A stretch of DNA of 64,000 bases, from the NCBI GenBank assembly GCA_016490735.1, contig JAEMWC010000039.1:182001-246000 (forward strand), given 5' to 3'. Positions 9,261 to 22,734 of this stretch are shown here, piece by piece (the stretch's first letter is position 1; each line of letters starts with the position of its first letter). This DNA comes from Pachyseris speciosa. Lineage: Eukaryota > Cnidaria > Anthozoa > Scleractinia > Pachyseridae. Made by a program: the position numbers and the translations under genes. The notes under the pieces were generated by a model that was given only the letters and a program-made list of their open reading frames with translations, made no database searches and had not been told where the DNA came from.

Positions 9261-12200
9261 GCCATAAATATGGTCATCATGCTAGCTGTTGCAAATGGGG
9301 AAGAAGCCAAAAGCTGGGAAAGCAAAGTACCACCCAACAACGGGGAGGTGGACAGCGGCGACACGTTCAAGGAAGACAGGCCAATTTTGTGGAGGGTCCT
9401 TTTGAAAACTCAGGTGATTATGGCACGTTTGCTTTAATACAGAAGAACAGACTCGTGCTTAATAGACGTCAGCTGAGCCAATGATCTCTGTGAGCATTGG
9501 TGGAGTCAGCAGCGACATGCTAATTGATTGAGGTTTTTCAAGCAACCTAATTAGCATGGGTTCTTTACAGGAACTAAAACATCAGGGGCTAAAGTTTGTT
9601 GTATGCTTATGGGGGTCGAGAGCTTGAAGTTGAAGATCAGTTTCAGTCAGAAGTTTCTGTTGCCAAGACAAACATTGTGGCAGATTTTATTGTGGTCAAG
9701 ACAGGGCGTTGTTTGTTGGGATAAGCAACCGCCACAGATCTTGGAATCCTTCGTGTGGGTCCAGCAGAGACTTTCAATGCAGAAAACTGCAACACTGTTG
9801 ATGACACTTTTATCGGAGAACTCAAGGCAAAATACCCAACTGTTTTTCGGGGAATTGGATTACTAAAGAATTACTAAGATTATCAGGATTATCAGTTGAA
9901 GCTACACATTGATCCAAGTGTAACCCCAGAGGTTCAAAAGATGCGACGAGTGCCTTTTTCACTAAAAGACAAGGTTACTGCCAAGGTTAATGAACTCCTT
10001 GAAAAGGTCATCGTTGAAAGGGTTGATGGACCTACAACATGGCTTAGCCCCGTTGTTATTGTCCCAGAAAGCATCAGGAGACATAAGGTTATGTGTTGAT
10101 ATGCGAAGGGCTTACGAAGCCATTATTCCTCAGAGGTTGCCAATACCAACCATAGATGAAGAGTTCGAGAGTCTTAATGGAAGTGCTGTCTTCTCAAAAT
10201 TGGATTTGAGATGGGGTTTTCACCAGATCGATTTGGATGTCGAGTCAAGGGATATCACTGCCTTCGCCACCCATGATGGAATATTTTGGTAGAAACGTCT
10301 AAGCTTTTGTGTAAATGCTGCGCCAAAGTATCAGCATGTCATCACCCAGTCAATGGCAGGCCTACAAGGTGTGGCTAACATAGCAGATGATGTTATCGTT
10401 CATGATCGAGACACAGAAGAACATGACAAGAACTTACGTAGTGTGTTGGAGCGACTTAGTGAGAAGGAGCTGACTGTGAATGCTAATAACTGCACATTCC
10501 GGATGAACAGAGAGGTGTTCATGGGTCTTTTGCTTAGCAAGCTTGGAATTGGGCCGACGGAGGAAAAAGTCAAAGCCATTGTAGAAGCAAGTAAACCACA
10601 GACACCTTCAGAAGTTCGTAGCTTCTTGGGGCTCGTTGGATTTAGTGCCAGGTTTATCCACCGCCGATCCTCTTAGGAGACTTGCAAGGCAGGAGAACCG
10701 TTTATGTCGGGTAAGGAGCAAGATGAATCATTCCAGAAATTGAAGAGTCAAGTGGCAAGTGCACCAGTTTTAGCTTACTTTGATAGGCACGCGTCCACCC
10801 GTGTAGTTGCTGACGCCAGTCCGGATGGGCTTGGAGCAGTGCCAGTGCAAAAGAAAAATGAAGAGAATCGTGCTGTCTGTTACGCCAGTCGCAGTCTGAG
10901 TCAGTCAAGTGGAGCGTCGTTATAGCCAAACAGAGAAGGAAGCACTAGCTTTGGTCTGGGCGTTTGAACGCTTCCACCTCTACTTGTATGGGCTTCCACA
11001 GTTCGATCTTGTAACAGATCATGAAGCACTCAAAGTCATTTATTCAAGCAAATCGAAGCCTTCTGCTAGAGTAGAGTGCTGGGTTCTGCGTCTTCAACCC
11101 TACGACTATGAAGTTTCTTATGTGCCTTCAAAGAAGAATATAGCGGATGCCCTTTCTCGATTGACAAAATACCTTCTTCAGATCCGTCCCTTCAAGATGA
11201 TGAATATCTACGTATGGTAGCTCCCCATGCTGTCCCTGTTGCACTGAGAATTAAAGAGACTGAACGAATCTCAACACAAGATCCGGAGTTGCAAGCAGTC
11301 AGAAATTGCCTCATTGAAGGAAAGTGGGACAGTGGTCCTAAGCCGTATTTGCCTGTGCGCAATGAGTTGACCTTCATCGGTCATGTAATTCTACGAGGAA
11401 CAAGAATAATTGTATCCCAAGCTCTCCGCAAGAGAGTTGTAAAGGCAAGGTGTTGTAAAAACAAAGGAGGGACTTCGAAAGAAAGTCTGGCGGCCTGGAA
11501 TGGATCGAGATGCAGAGAGAAGACGTTCAGAGTGTTATGGATGCCTGCTGGTTACTAAAAACATTCCACCTCCGCCAGTGAAACCAACGATGCTACCCAA
11601 ACAACCGTGGGAAGAAGTAACTGTGGATGATGAGTCCATTACCGTCTGGAGAACATCTGTCAGTGCTCGTTGATTATTATAGCCGGTGGATGGAAGTTGA
11701 TGTCATCCGAACAACCTCCAGCAAAACGATTATTCATTGCCTAGATGCCTAGTTTGCAAGGTATGGACTACCTAGAAGTCTGCGTACCGAGAAAGGTGCT
11801 AGTGTCTCAGGAAGTTCAAGAGTATCTGAAAGAAAAGGGGATCGAACACCGGTAGACAACACCTCTTTGGCCACGTGCCAACGGCGAAGTGGGAAGGCAA
11901 AACAGATCGCTGTTGAAATAGGTTAGAGCAGCTCACGCCGAAGGAAGGGATTGGAGAGAAGAGTTAAACAAGTTCCTCTTGGCGTATCGGTCGACGCCGC
12001 ATTCGACTACGAGAAAGAGTCCTGCGGGGTTGCTGTTTAGAAGGTAATCACTAAAATGCCTCAGCTCGTTGATGTTGAAGATGAGGAAGTGGAAGTAAGT
12101 GATCAAGGAGTCCGTGATCGAGACACCCAAAGGAAGCAGTCTAACAAAGGCTATGTTGACAGGCGGTTTCATGCAAGAGACCGTGGGGTAAAGGAAGCAG

Positions 12201-12540
12201 ATACTGTTCTGTTAGAGAAGAAGAAAGAAAATGAGGTGTCACCTTCGTATGATTACGAACCCTATGAAGTCGCGTCGGGTTATGAGGACCAAGTGGTATT
12301 GTGCTCACAATAAGGTGTCCAGTACTAGCGAAACCTTCAGTACATCAAGCCATTTCATAGGCCTGTCCAACAAGACCAGGGAACATCACCACAAGATGCT
12401 GATTCCCTGACTGAACCTAAGACAACTGAGTTACCGTCTATGGACGAGAATCCTGTACCAATGACAGAAGCACCACCAGAGATTGCACCTACTGCAGTAT
12501 CTGCAGCTGAGTAGCCTTTGAGGCGATCTGGCAGGATTAC
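9260..12540 (+). pseudogene. pol: Gypsy pol: protease, RT, RNase H, integrase (broken)
   Basis: A second zinc-knuckle remnant leads into protease (motif LID-S-G broken by TGA at 9529). RT runs from LHIDPSVTPEVQ (9905) through RLCVDMRRAYEAI, VFSKLDLRWGFHQI and the catalytic IADD box at about 10380. RNase H shows VADASPDGLGAV and TDHEALKVIY. Integrase remnants include LVLVDYYSRWMEV-type sequence near 11660 and a STPHSTTRKSPAGLLFRR motif near 11990. Frameshifts at about 10070, 10660 and 10910 are all shared with block II. The 3' part (12056-12310) is an acidic/basic linker typical of integrase C-termini. Confidence 0.85.
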
Positions 12541-12731
12541 TAGCCGTCCAAAATAGCTGAACGTTTACGTTCTCTATTGAACCAAATCTATGAACTGTCA
12601 CATTCCTTGTTGTGTTGCTAGAGTGACATTTCTGCTTTGAACATTCGTATTTGAACTGAACTTCAAAGGCATGTTTTACAGAACTGTTCGTTCGATTAAT
12701 TTCTGTGTTACTGGCAAGTAAGCATTTACGC

Positions 12732-12746
12732 GAAGAAAGAGAGAGA
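12732..12746 (+). other. Polypurine tract
   Basis: GAAGAAAGAGAGAGA directly abuts the 3' LTR, the standard plus-strand priming position. Confidence 0.7.
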
Positions 12747-12901
12747 TGTAGTGTATTAGGAAAGCGGTAGCTCGCGAATATATTCGGGAACTTGCGGTGT
12801 GTGTGAGAGCGGAGACGTGAGCAGTGATGTACTTCGTGTGCTCGGAATAAAGCCTATGTTTTTGCCTCTGTGGCTTGCCTTTGTAACTTCACTACGCTAC
12901 A
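12747..12901 (+). repeat. 3' LTR of Gypsy element
   Basis: 155 bp, starts TGTAGTGTATTAGG and ends ACGCTACA; keeps an AATAAAG poly(A)-type motif near 12846. Followed by the target duplication ATTAT. Confidence 0.88.
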
Positions 12902-13161
12902 ATTATCTCCTGTAGAAGTTTTTCAGAAACATTCTATTGTCATAGGTAGTGCTTTACGAAACAGTCACAATGGTATAGCCAGGAACTACACGGAACACGG
13001 TGTTGTATTTAAATGTTATCACTTATTTCCGATTCGCAACCAACAAGGAAGATACTGGAGAATGAATATCACATATTTGAACTGAATGAATATGTGAATG
13101 ATCATCGCAGTTATGAACACCATTTGAGCAAAAGTAAAAATAAAGCCTGAAAAGCAAATTA

Positions 13162-13236
13162 GGCTTCTACGGGAGTCCAACGCATGACCTCTGCGATACC
13201 GGTGCAGTGCTCTGCCAACTGAGCTAACAAGCCAAC
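13162..13236 (-). repeat. tRNA-derived SINE-like element
   Basis: The reverse strand gives a tRNA-like fold with box A TAGCTCAGTTGGCAGAGC (13209-13226) and a degraded box B (GCGTTGGACTC). The seven-base anticodon loop would read GGT, but the T-arm no longer pairs. An adjacent AAGCCTGAAAA...AGGCTT hairpin (13143-13166) is seen again at about 24595-24620, which shows a dispersed family rather than a tRNA gene. Confidence 0.6.
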
Positions 13237-14940
13237 TGGGAGGTGGCCATTTTGTTGGTTCGTAATAAGCCTTGGGTGATGAATATGTGAGAATAAATAT
13301 ATGAAAATCGCCCTAATACTATACCTTTGTATTCACTACTGCTTACTGCGATAATTATTCACATATTCAAGGAAGATATTCATTTGGCATACAGATGTTC
13401 CCACCTCCCCCCTTTTTAGAGCAATTTGAGCACCATACTTATCATTTTCATGGAATGTGCCAAGCACTGAAACATTTGGAAAGCACTTCTTTGAAATTTG
13501 TTCGCATGAAAAAATGTAGCTTTTGAGGACATTTGCCCTTATACCTTCCCACACTCAGATTGTTTTTTTCTTTCAACGTTTGCTGAAGTAAGGTAATAAC
13601 TCACTCGTGTTACAAAGGCGAAACAATTGCACTTCTTCACCGAAAATAATTAAGAAATAATAACTGAGAAAAAGCTAAAAAAAAAAATTAACAATATATA
13701 TGGTAATTGTTTTCCAAATTGAGGCTCAATCATCCCTAAAAAAAATTTGTCACGCGCCTTTTCTTTCTGGATTATAATGGCTCTGATCTGCTTTTGCCTA
13801 AAATTTGTATAAAGCATGAAAAGAAAGAAACACTAAGAAACACACTTGTTTACGCTACCTAAGCATAATCATTCGGCTTTTTTTTCGATATCGAACTTTT
13901 GGCGACCGCTAAACCGTGAAAAAGATTCGGTTTTCAGCGCTGAAAAAAGTGTCGAAACTCATAGACCCAAAAAGGACGAAATGGACTGATTTGAGAAAGT
14001 GCTGAATTAATAGTAACAACCTGGACACACGTTGTGCCCAAAATCTTTGTGAAGATTTGAGCGCTTCACTTTTTATTTTGTTGTGCATGTTGCTTTTCGT
14101 TTTGAATTTTGATACTATAGACTGGTGAATTCTGTAGTTCAGGTTTCGAGTGTCACACCGCTGTCTTTGGTTTCATGCGGACAATTCAACGGTGTGATAA
14201 ATAGCATTTGAGAGAAGGCCTACATGACGAACTTTTAGTTATTCTTGTTATTACTACTTGCGAATGGGACGTGAGACATCATTCTTATTCCTTACCCAAA
14301 GCTATTGTAGTCAGAGAAAAAATAGTCAGCGTCGAAGTCTTTGCTCATATTTTTTTCAGAATCAAATTCCTCGTTGTATATATGTTGTGGTCAAATTTTA
14401 TGCTTGGTTTAATTTTGTCTGTCTTTGTTTTAAAGGAATTATTATACATTACCACACATTACCATACCCAAAAAACAATTGCCCAAGTCTTAATTTTGTT
14501 ATAAAACATAAAATTCTTCTTGTAAAATAATTACAGCTTTGAAATTCTCTGGCGATGGAGCACTTCCCTTAGAGAAAGTGATATTTTCTTTTGCAAACTT
14601 AACTTCCGTCCGAGTTCCTCAACAGATAGCCCTGGAAGGAAGTTCTTAAAAGACACTTAACAGCAGTCTCATTACTTTCACCCAGGCCGACTTTCGAGTC
14701 ACAAGTAGTCTCTTTGTTCTAAAACTTTTAGCAATTGTTTCATAGTTCTGGAGGTCTATTTATGGCAGAGAGAGCAAATCAAGGAAAATGATGTTTCTTG
14801 AATGAATGTCCAAAGGGAAAAACCACTCGGAACTTATTTTTAGTGTGTCGGGAGTGTATTAAAGCGTAATGCCAGGCCAGATTTTTCATTGGTTCAGTTC
14901 TCTTCAGTGTCACAGAAGCAAAGACGTAAAGAATAGCAAG
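13237..14940. other. No gene seen upstream of the plus-strand Cys-rich gene
   Basis: AT-rich with T- and A-runs. No family motif was recognised in any reading frame. The promoter of the gene at 14941 must lie at its right end, but no clear TATA box was found. Confidence 0.4.
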
Positions 14941-15854
14941 ATGGCCACCTTATTACAACTGGTAAGATTTTTGTCCGGTTCAGAATACCTGAAATGAAAG
15001 AGTTGAGAATCCGTATTCCTGCCAGGAGCAACTGTCAACTTTTAACCTACCTTTTGATTACTGGAGCCTTGTCAATCTACCACCCAATTTCTATTTATGT
15101 TTCAAAATTTCATCTTTTCTAACGTTTGTCTTTTATGATATTTAACAACAAAATAGAGGTTTGTTTGTCCTGTGGTTAGTGCATTACACGTCACATTGGA
15201 GGGTTGACTTTCAAGGCTTTGGCAAGAAACTTCTCGCCAGATGTAATAACTTCCTCCAAGTGTAATAATAAATGACTACCGAGCAAATGGGGGAAATTCT
15301 ACGAAGGACTGTCATGTCACCTATAAGAGGGGAGGAGGGGAATTGTGGAAGGAAGTAGGGGAAGGAAGCCCCTGAGTTATAGCACTGGTGAACGCTGTAT
15401 TTCCTTAACTCTCTTAGATTAGGTGATTGGTGCGGGCCTTGCAAATCTTATCTTACTTTCTAAGTGCTATTGTGCTTATTCTTTCTTTCAGATGATCCAC
15501 ATTTTGACAGTGGCAATATTCTTGGCTGTATCGCCTAATTCCATTGAAGGCGGCCGCTCCAGATCTCAGGAATCTACACAAACAAACAACAACACCAGCT
15601 GTAATCACATCCAGCTTTCAAGTATCTCCGCTGACACACCTGGATACCCACCTTCACCTGAAATGAACAAATGCATTGCGAAAATCATTCCTGTAACCAT
15701 TTGCAGTAAAATGTACAAACTTGTTGTTTGTAAGAAAAGCGGAACTAAGTGCGGAGGACTGGAAAAGAAGATGTTTGTTACTTTTGGAACTTGCTGCAGA
15801 GAAGATGGAAAGGAAAACACCACTACAGTGGCATTACCATTAGACTGTTATTAA
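14941..15854 (+). CDS. Small secreted 8-cysteine protein, diverged plus-strand member
   Basis: Exon 1 (14941-14961) encodes MATLLQL in strong start context (AAGATGG) and ends CTG|GTAAGA. Exon 2 (15492-15854) follows CTTTCTTTCAG. The intron is 530 bp, phase 0. The product is 127 residues. A signal peptide (ILTVAIFLAVSPNSIEG) is followed by a mature part with the same eight-Cys framework as the minus-strand copies, C-23-C-9-C-8-C-6-C-13-CC-16-CY(end). Shared landmarks are CIAKIIPVTIC, LVVCKK, FGTCC and the terminal LPLDCY. One possible N-glycosylation site lies before the first Cys (NNT) and one after CC (NTT). Gene structure and Cys spacing are conserved while much of the rest has changed, which supports a real, selected gene. 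Function unknown. Confidence 0.82.
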
Positions 15855-15856
15855 AT

Positions 15857-15862
15857 AATAAA
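15857..15862 (+). terminator. Poly(A) signal(s) of the plus-strand Cys-rich gene
   Basis: AATAAA lies 3 nt past the stop codon; a second AATAAA at 15899-15904 is more conventionally spaced and may be the one used. Confidence 0.5.
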
Positions 15863-16014
15863 TTAAAGAGCAGACAACCACAGAGAGGATTGGTTTAGAA
15901 TAAAGTGACAAAACTATTTTTTTTATCGAAATTACCAGAAATATATTTAGTGGTTAATATTTACAGTTTTCAGTTTTTCAAAGTGCACCAAACTTCCAAA
16001 AATGCTTTTCGTTC

Positions 16015-16331
16015 AAATAGATCTTTACGCCTGTTTGCGCCTTTTTAAACCAACGAAATCAGGCCATCATCTGTGCCACGACCGAGCTAGTAAGGGCGTG
16101 GATCTATTCATTATTTTACGTCACAAACTGATTTGAATCTGGGCAAGTCTACGTCAACATGCTTCCAAAGCAGTTTGTGACGTCAAATCAGGACTAGAGC
16201 AATGGCCTTTACTAGCTCGGTCGTGGGACAGATCGTGGCTAGATTTCGTAACTTTTTTTTACAGCTATTATAAAGTCAAGATTTGGTTTAAAAAGGCGCC
16301 ATGCGTTTCTAACAGGTGCAAAGATTTATTT
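16015..16331. mobile_element. About 317-bp MITE, copy 1
   Basis: Terminal inverted repeats AAATAGATCTTTACGCC and GGTGCAAAGATTTATTT, with inner inverted blocks TGCGCCTTTTTAAACC / GGTTTAAAAAGGCGC and CACGACCGAGCTAGTAA / TTACTAGCTCGGTCGTG. It matches 48314-48629 along its whole length. No coding capacity. Confidence 0.8.
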
Positions 16332-17344
16332 AAGCAAAAAAAAAAAAATTCTACGACGCATAATTGAAAATCTGAACAAAAAAAAAAGTGGAAGAAAGGA
16401 ACTCGGAGAAAGAGAAAACCGAAAAAAGGAAACATTTTTCCATCACATGACTAAACAAAAAGCACGCGAAATTCTTTCGGAGTGTTGCAACGTTTCCGAA
16501 CAAAGATGAGTGAATTCAATGAAACTGTCCGAGAATAACGTTGAAGCTTCAGTTTAGGGTCCTTTTTGGAAAAGGTGCAGAATTTATTTGCTCTGAATGG
16601 TTTTAAATGGTTAGTAGTTTGGTAAAAAATATTCAATCATTGCTCAAAGAGGATGGAACGGCTTTCACTTAGATGCACGAGCCGATCGAAGCGAATTTGT
16701 AATACATCAAAACAACAGCACCATGGACGAATTTCATCAAAATGAAGACACAATTTCAATTTATTTTGATGGACTGGAACATTGTCTCACCAGACCTGGT
16801 CGGATACAGGATATATGAGGGATAAGCAGGACAAATGTCCAGGTACCCGTTATGCTTCAAGAAATGGCGTCAATAAGAATGCGTTTTGCTATTAGCTAAA
16901 GATCAACCGCCCGGAACATTTTCTTAGCGCTGCAAGAAATGTTTTAACACGATCCCAGCACTGTTTCTTGTCGTTCTGAAACCATAACTAAGTAGCCTAT
17001 AGTGGAACAGGGAAACAGAGCTGTCCTTAGGTATTGCTCTAAGCTGTTAAGAATGTTTGGTTTTCAAAATTTATAGGTGCAAACTACCATAATATTTTTA
17101 TTTTGCTTTTTTGACAACTCCAAACACCGGTTGCAAAGAAATTTTATCACCTTACCCAAAAGAACGCTTGTTTTTAGGTGAGATGGGGGGGGGGGGGGGG
17201 GGAGGGGTCCAAATCCGTTAAAGGGTAAAGGGGGTTCATGTCTGCCAGCAGTTCTTGTCCAAATCTGATCCAAAAGCAGATCTGGACCGGAGGGTGCAAA
17301 TCTGCGGGGGGTCATACATACATTACTTCATTTACCCTCGGATT
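16332..17344. other. No gene supported; G-run present
   Basis: A-rich tracts near 16337-16390 and an 18-base G run at 17185-17202. A short plus-strand frame starts at 16723 (MDEFHQNEDTISIYFDG) but ends after about 30 codons without splice support. Confidence 0.4.
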
Positions 17345-17690
17345 TTAGAGTAGCTTGTGCAGCTAATATCTCCAAGCATTAACCATCAGATGAGAGATAG
17401 ACCACCACACCGAGAACTACGTCTCCTACTCTTTTCGAACAGTGTGTGGGTTCTTTTACGTCCCACAGAATCAATTATGAAGAGTTGTGAGACGGAGCCT
17501 ACGGTTTATCGTCCTTATCCGAGAAGACTAGAAAATCTAACCATTTGCAGATGTTATTACAAGGCCAGCACTTTCTCCTCAATTATTTAAAGACCCTAAG
17601 TGTTGGTCCGGCCGGGGTTTGAACCCGCGACCACCCGCACGCTATTCCGGTGCTCTACCACTGAGCTAACCGGTGGGCGGTCGGCATGGC
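17345..17690 (-). repeat. tRNA-derived SINE
   Basis: On the minus strand the head has box A TAGCTCAGTGGTAGAGC (17652-17668) and box B GGGTTCAAACC (about 17615-17625). It is followed by an unrelated body of about 250 bp containing GGATAAGGACGATAAACCG and GGGACGTAAAAGAACCCAC. That head-body layout is the standard plan of a tRNA-derived SINE. The exact 3' end was not resolved. Confidence 0.65.
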
Positions 17691-17760
17691 TAACCGGTGG
17701 GCGGTCGGCATAGCTAACCGTTCGGCGGTCGAAATAGCTAACCGGCCGGCGGTCGGCAAA
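17665..17760. repeat. Four 24-bp tandem repeats at the SINE head
   Basis: Four units of GCTAACCGGTGGGCGGTCGGCAT-type sequence, decaying from unit 1 to unit 4; the first overlaps the 5' end of the SINE tRNA-like head. Confidence 0.85.
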
Positions 17761-18009
17761 TCCGCTGTGTCACTGGCTCAGATCACTTTTCTATACTATT
17801 TTCTACAGCAAGCAAACTATATGTAAATGCCAGTAAAAAAAAAAAGAATACTTTTGGAGCTCCGCTTTTATGCCTGACTTGGCACGTTGTTAGTTCATTT
17901 CTGTTGTTCAGTGTTGACATTTCAGGTCTATATACTATGAAATAATCTTCTCACCAACACAAATTACATTTCTTAGACACATCTGAGTAAGATCTGGCTT
18001 GTTTTACTT

Positions 18010-18560
18010 TCCGTCATGTGATGTTAAACCTAATGTTCGTACGTATTTGCTGAGTTCGATTGCGTGTTTGTACCGTTCGTTTCTAAATGAGCATACATGG
18101 CACAGAGTCCGATGTAGGTTTCTCTTGTGGTTGGTGTGGTGAGTTCAGCTTGGTATATGATGTTTTGAACGTTGCAGTTTCCATCCATAGGGCATGTGCT
18201 TGATGTACGGCAGTTACAGGTTTTGGTCTTTTCATCAGTGTGCGTAGATTTCTCAATTTCGGCTTTATTGTGGTTGAATATGATGGTTTTGATGTTATTC
18301 ATGCTGCTGTAGCTCAATTTAAGTGTGTTTCGGTTGAAGATTTTGTGTAGTGGGTTAAATTTAGGGAAGTGCTGGTCGATAAGGGAAAAGAAGCATTTTC
18401 CTACGTTCGTATCTAAGTATCTGTATGGCGGGTTGAACCATATGATGTTTCTTTGTCTGTTTTTTCGAGGGTTTGGTGACTGGCTGGGTATATGTTTGTA
18501 TGACAGGTGATAGTGGTAACCGCTTTTGTTGAGCGATTCCTGAACGAGTAAAGGCCTGTA
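18010..18560 (-). pseudogene. Penelope-like retroelement, 3' fragment (RT end to GIY-YIG start)
   Basis: The minus-strand frame shows the stretch that follows the RT core in Penelope-like elements: [42 protein letters not shown] and [15 protein letters not shown]. Next come a Cys cluster [15 protein letters not shown] and the start of the GIY-YIG endonuclease, NIIYQAE...ETYIGLC. A small deletion and frameshift near 18090 follow; the next residues ([14 protein letters not shown]) are recoverable in another frame. The element is 5'-truncated near 18555 and 3'-truncated near 18010. Confidence 0.8.
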
Positions 18561-18613
18561 GACGAATCCAAACTTCATTGAAAATCAATCGCATTGAACT
18601 CAATCGATTCTCA

Positions 18614-20152
18614 TAATATATAGATTTAACCAAGCCTAAAAGCGGAGCTACACGGTTATTTTTTTGTTTACTGGTATTGCGCAACCTCGCATGGCTTTCC
18701 TTGCGCCAATATTTTATGTTTAAAGCAGTCAACAGGAATTTACCGCGGTTTAAAAACCTCAAGACCTTAAAACATTAAACATTACAAGAAATGGCTTTCC
18801 ATGTTTGATCACGATCAAACATTTTCATCTAACATTTCGCGTTACGAACAAATGTTTGCGGATCGTTTAATTTAGCCACCCCAACCAACACAATGTGCAC
18901 AGCCGGTAAAAAGAAACCAAATGAACCACATAAAGCCGAAATTTCAGCGATAATACGCAAAAAATCGTTCCGTGGTCTCACTCTATCTAGTGTTTGGTCA
19001 AAAATTGCTTGCGCGTTTAGCCACCCAACGTTGTGTTTGACAACTGATGATGTTGGATGAAAATGTGTGATCGTTTATCCGGGGCTTTAATCCTTAATTT
19101 TACGAGGACTCATTGCGATTACGTGTTAATAAGATAAGGGCAAAAGTTTCTTAACGTTTTTGAGGCACCGAGGTCGAAAAACAGTCAGCCAAGCAGAGTA
19201 AAAATACTCGTTCGCCTGCAAACAAAACAACGCACCAAAACAAACAAACAATTCAACTACTTCTTTGCGTTCAAAACGAGTACAGATGGTTGTTATTTAT
19301 ATCCATTTATATCCAGTTATTTATAACAAGTCCACAAGTTTCATTCCTGAACAAAAGAAACAACGATTAAACCAAATGTTAAGCGTCAATTTATTTAATT
19401 TACCTCACTGCCTTGTATTGTATAGGTTTCTACCACTTGAAAATACGCAAAGTTGAGTAAAGTAAAAACAAGCATCCTCAAAAATAGCAAACGGTTTGTC
19501 CAAAAAACAGCTTCTTCCACAGAGTTTGAGCTACTCGTTCCTCCTTTTAATGCCGGTGAACTGTTAAGTGACCTTTCTTGGTGAGATGCAAGATGCCGCG
19601 GCAAAGTGAAAGCCCTTGAAGCGTTGAATTATTTTGTTTTCAACGACACAATCGATCCAAGTTTGATGCTTTCCCTGAGAAAAATCTTTCGCTCTTCCTT
19701 TTATCACTTGAAAATTCACCTTCCGGGGTATCTTTTGACAAGTTCGTGACTTTTATGCCTTTTACGTGAATCAAAAAAAAAAAAAACTTCGATCGAAGAA
19801 GATGAAGTTGTTTTGCTCGAAATGAAGAAACCAACTGAATGTGAAATTACGAGCCGCAGAAAGGGCGCGAAAATTTAAGCCTCGTTTTGGTTTGGATGTC
19901 CCACCCACACCTGACTTGAGCCTGCGATACAATCGAAAGTAAGTACCTGGTAAGCGGTCACCTTAAAAAAAAGCTGATATCGATGAGGTCTTAACTTGAG
20001 CCCGCGATATGGTCACGTGACACTGGTCAGCGGATACCTTGTTTCGACAGGTCTCGATTGTCCATTATGAAAGACGTACCCGTAAACTAAGCTGTAAACT
20101 AACTGGTTAGCTGGGGCAGTTGGAGTATGGCCGCCATGTTGGATTATTATGA

Positions 20153-20183
<31 letters not shown>

Positions 20184-20192
20184 CGTCGTCGT

Positions 20193-20227
<35 letters not shown>

Positions 20228-20234
20228 TCATGAT

Positions 20235-20266
<32 letters not shown>

Positions 20267-20282
20267 AGGTATGGTGCTCCGC
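18614..20282 (+). mobile_element. Unnamed 1.7-kb interspersed repeat, copy R1
   Basis: Begins TAATATATAGATTTAACC and ends GGTATGGTGCTCCGC. The same two ends and colinear interior occur at 25506-27689 (inverted), and the left end recurs at 22969. Marker segments include GTGCACAGCCGGTAAAAAG, GATGATGTTGGATGAAAATG and AATATTATTAATTATTGGG. There is no recognisable transposase; a short GCGGAGC/GCTCCGC match near the two ends hints at a non-autonomous DNA transposon. Confidence 0.7.
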
Positions 20283-20429
20283 TATGAAATGGTATCTCAA
20301 AATAAGTACTTTCAGCAAGTTTGACCATGTTTGGTCGAAGATGACCATTTTTGAGATGCTCTATCATGCAGTGTAAATAATTTTTTCTAATCGATAAATT
20401 TTAAAACTCATTTCCAGGCCCTCACTCGT

Positions 20430-21130
20430 TTAGAACATGGCCAATTAGCTTCGACTAAGGCCATTCTTCACGGACAACCAGGCGTGAATATCGGCTGAAG
20501 ATCGACTTTGGGTCAAACGCGTTTCTTCACTTGACCGAACCAAATGCTTAATGTACATAATCATGTCAACGTATACGCTGTACAAGGCAGCCTCGAACTA
20601 TTTTTTTTTTGTGATCTTGTTTGTACTCAACATTTGACTCACACACTTGACATTTGACTCAACAGGCGAAGTTAACAAATTTGGGTCGATGTAAACTGTT
20701 GTTACATAGGTTCGATCCACGTGAACTACGGCGTTTGACCCGCACTTAAAGTGATGCATTGCAAATAATGTACCCTGAAGATGCTGTGTTTCGTTAAGGC
20801 GAACATATTTTCTTAAATTAAATAATTTAGGTACCTTAGAATTGTCACGTGATATGAACTCTTCGCCCTATTTTCACTGACACCTGGGCGGGGAGGGAGT
20901 GTACTTTTTAGAATAGTGTATGTCTCTAGAAGCTACCTGATCAGGTAGCACCCTACACCCTGTCTTCCCCAGTCTTTAGACAAACACCTCTTTGTTGAAC
21001 ATTGTTGGTTGTTTCCCTATATTGGGGGAAAGTCAATTCCGCCAATCTTCTGTCAAAGGTTCACAAACGTCATAAGATAAAGACGTCTCATGGGACCATT
21101 GTGTCGCATTTAGACCGTCTTACCTTCAGG
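20430..21130. repeat. Low-copy paralogous segment, uninterrupted copy
   Basis: Matches 54318-54705 and then 61348-61840. Here the two halves are contiguous through CTTAAATTAAATAATTTAGG (about 20812-20831), which makes this the empty site for the insertion at 54706-61347. Function unknown. Confidence 0.78.
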
Positions 21131-21487
21131 GTATGAAAAATCTGGGGAAGTTTTCGATGCTCTAGCGTTCTGCCCCCCCTCCCCCCCCCCCCTTCCCCGA
21201 CAAATTTTCAAATTTTAAGGCTCAGACACACCATTTCCGGCCGTCGCGTTTCCAAAACAATACTCGATTTTATTTAATCAGGATATCAGAGTGAAGTATA
21301 CTCTCTTTTGTGTCCTTGTAATGTAGCTGCTATGACAATTGTACAAAAATATCAGAACAGATGTCAAAATCGGGATTTTTCCTATCCCGATCGCATTCCA
21401 TGTTTCGGTTTTGATTGAACATTCTATTTCACTTCGCAAAAACGCCCCGACACTGTAATAATTATGATGTGTATTTTAATTTAACAG

Positions 21488-22734
<1,247 letters not shown>

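Larger units (their letters stand above)
825..11676 (+). repeat. Segmental duplication block I (partner 35748-48309)
   Basis: Colinear with block II from AAATGGCTTATTCAATGG to CAGTGCTCGTTGATTA. Subtracting two insertions private to block II (about 674 and 1032 bp), the blocks are nearly equal in length (10852 against about 10856 bp). Divergence by eye is a few percent; about 7 differences were seen in 180 bp of the Gypsy RT. It carries one Cys-rich gene, small foldbacks, a LINE and most of a Gypsy element. Confidence 0.9.
8389..12901 (+). mobile_element. Full-length Ty3/Gypsy-type LTR retrotransposon, dead
   Basis: 4513 bp, bounded by two 155-bp LTRs (TG...TA/CA) and by the 5-bp target duplication ATTAT (8384-8388 and 12902-12906). 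A primer-binding-type site and a polypurine tract sit in the expected places. Gag with a zinc knuckle, protease, reverse transcriptase, RNase H and integrase can be read in that order, but only by crossing many stops and frameshifts. Pol order RT-RNaseH-IN identifies Ty3/Gypsy rather than Copia. LTRs are visibly diverged from each other, which indicates an old insertion. Confidence 0.92.

Noticed and set aside
13162..13236. Functional tRNA gene
   Set aside because: Box B and the T-arm are degraded and a hairpin tail recurs elsewhere, fitting a SINE.
15423..15491. Upstream in-frame extension of the plus-strand Cys-rich gene
   Set aside because: Ends in a polypyrimidine tract and CAG acceptor directly before 15492; the homologous genes place the start in a separate exon, here at 14941.
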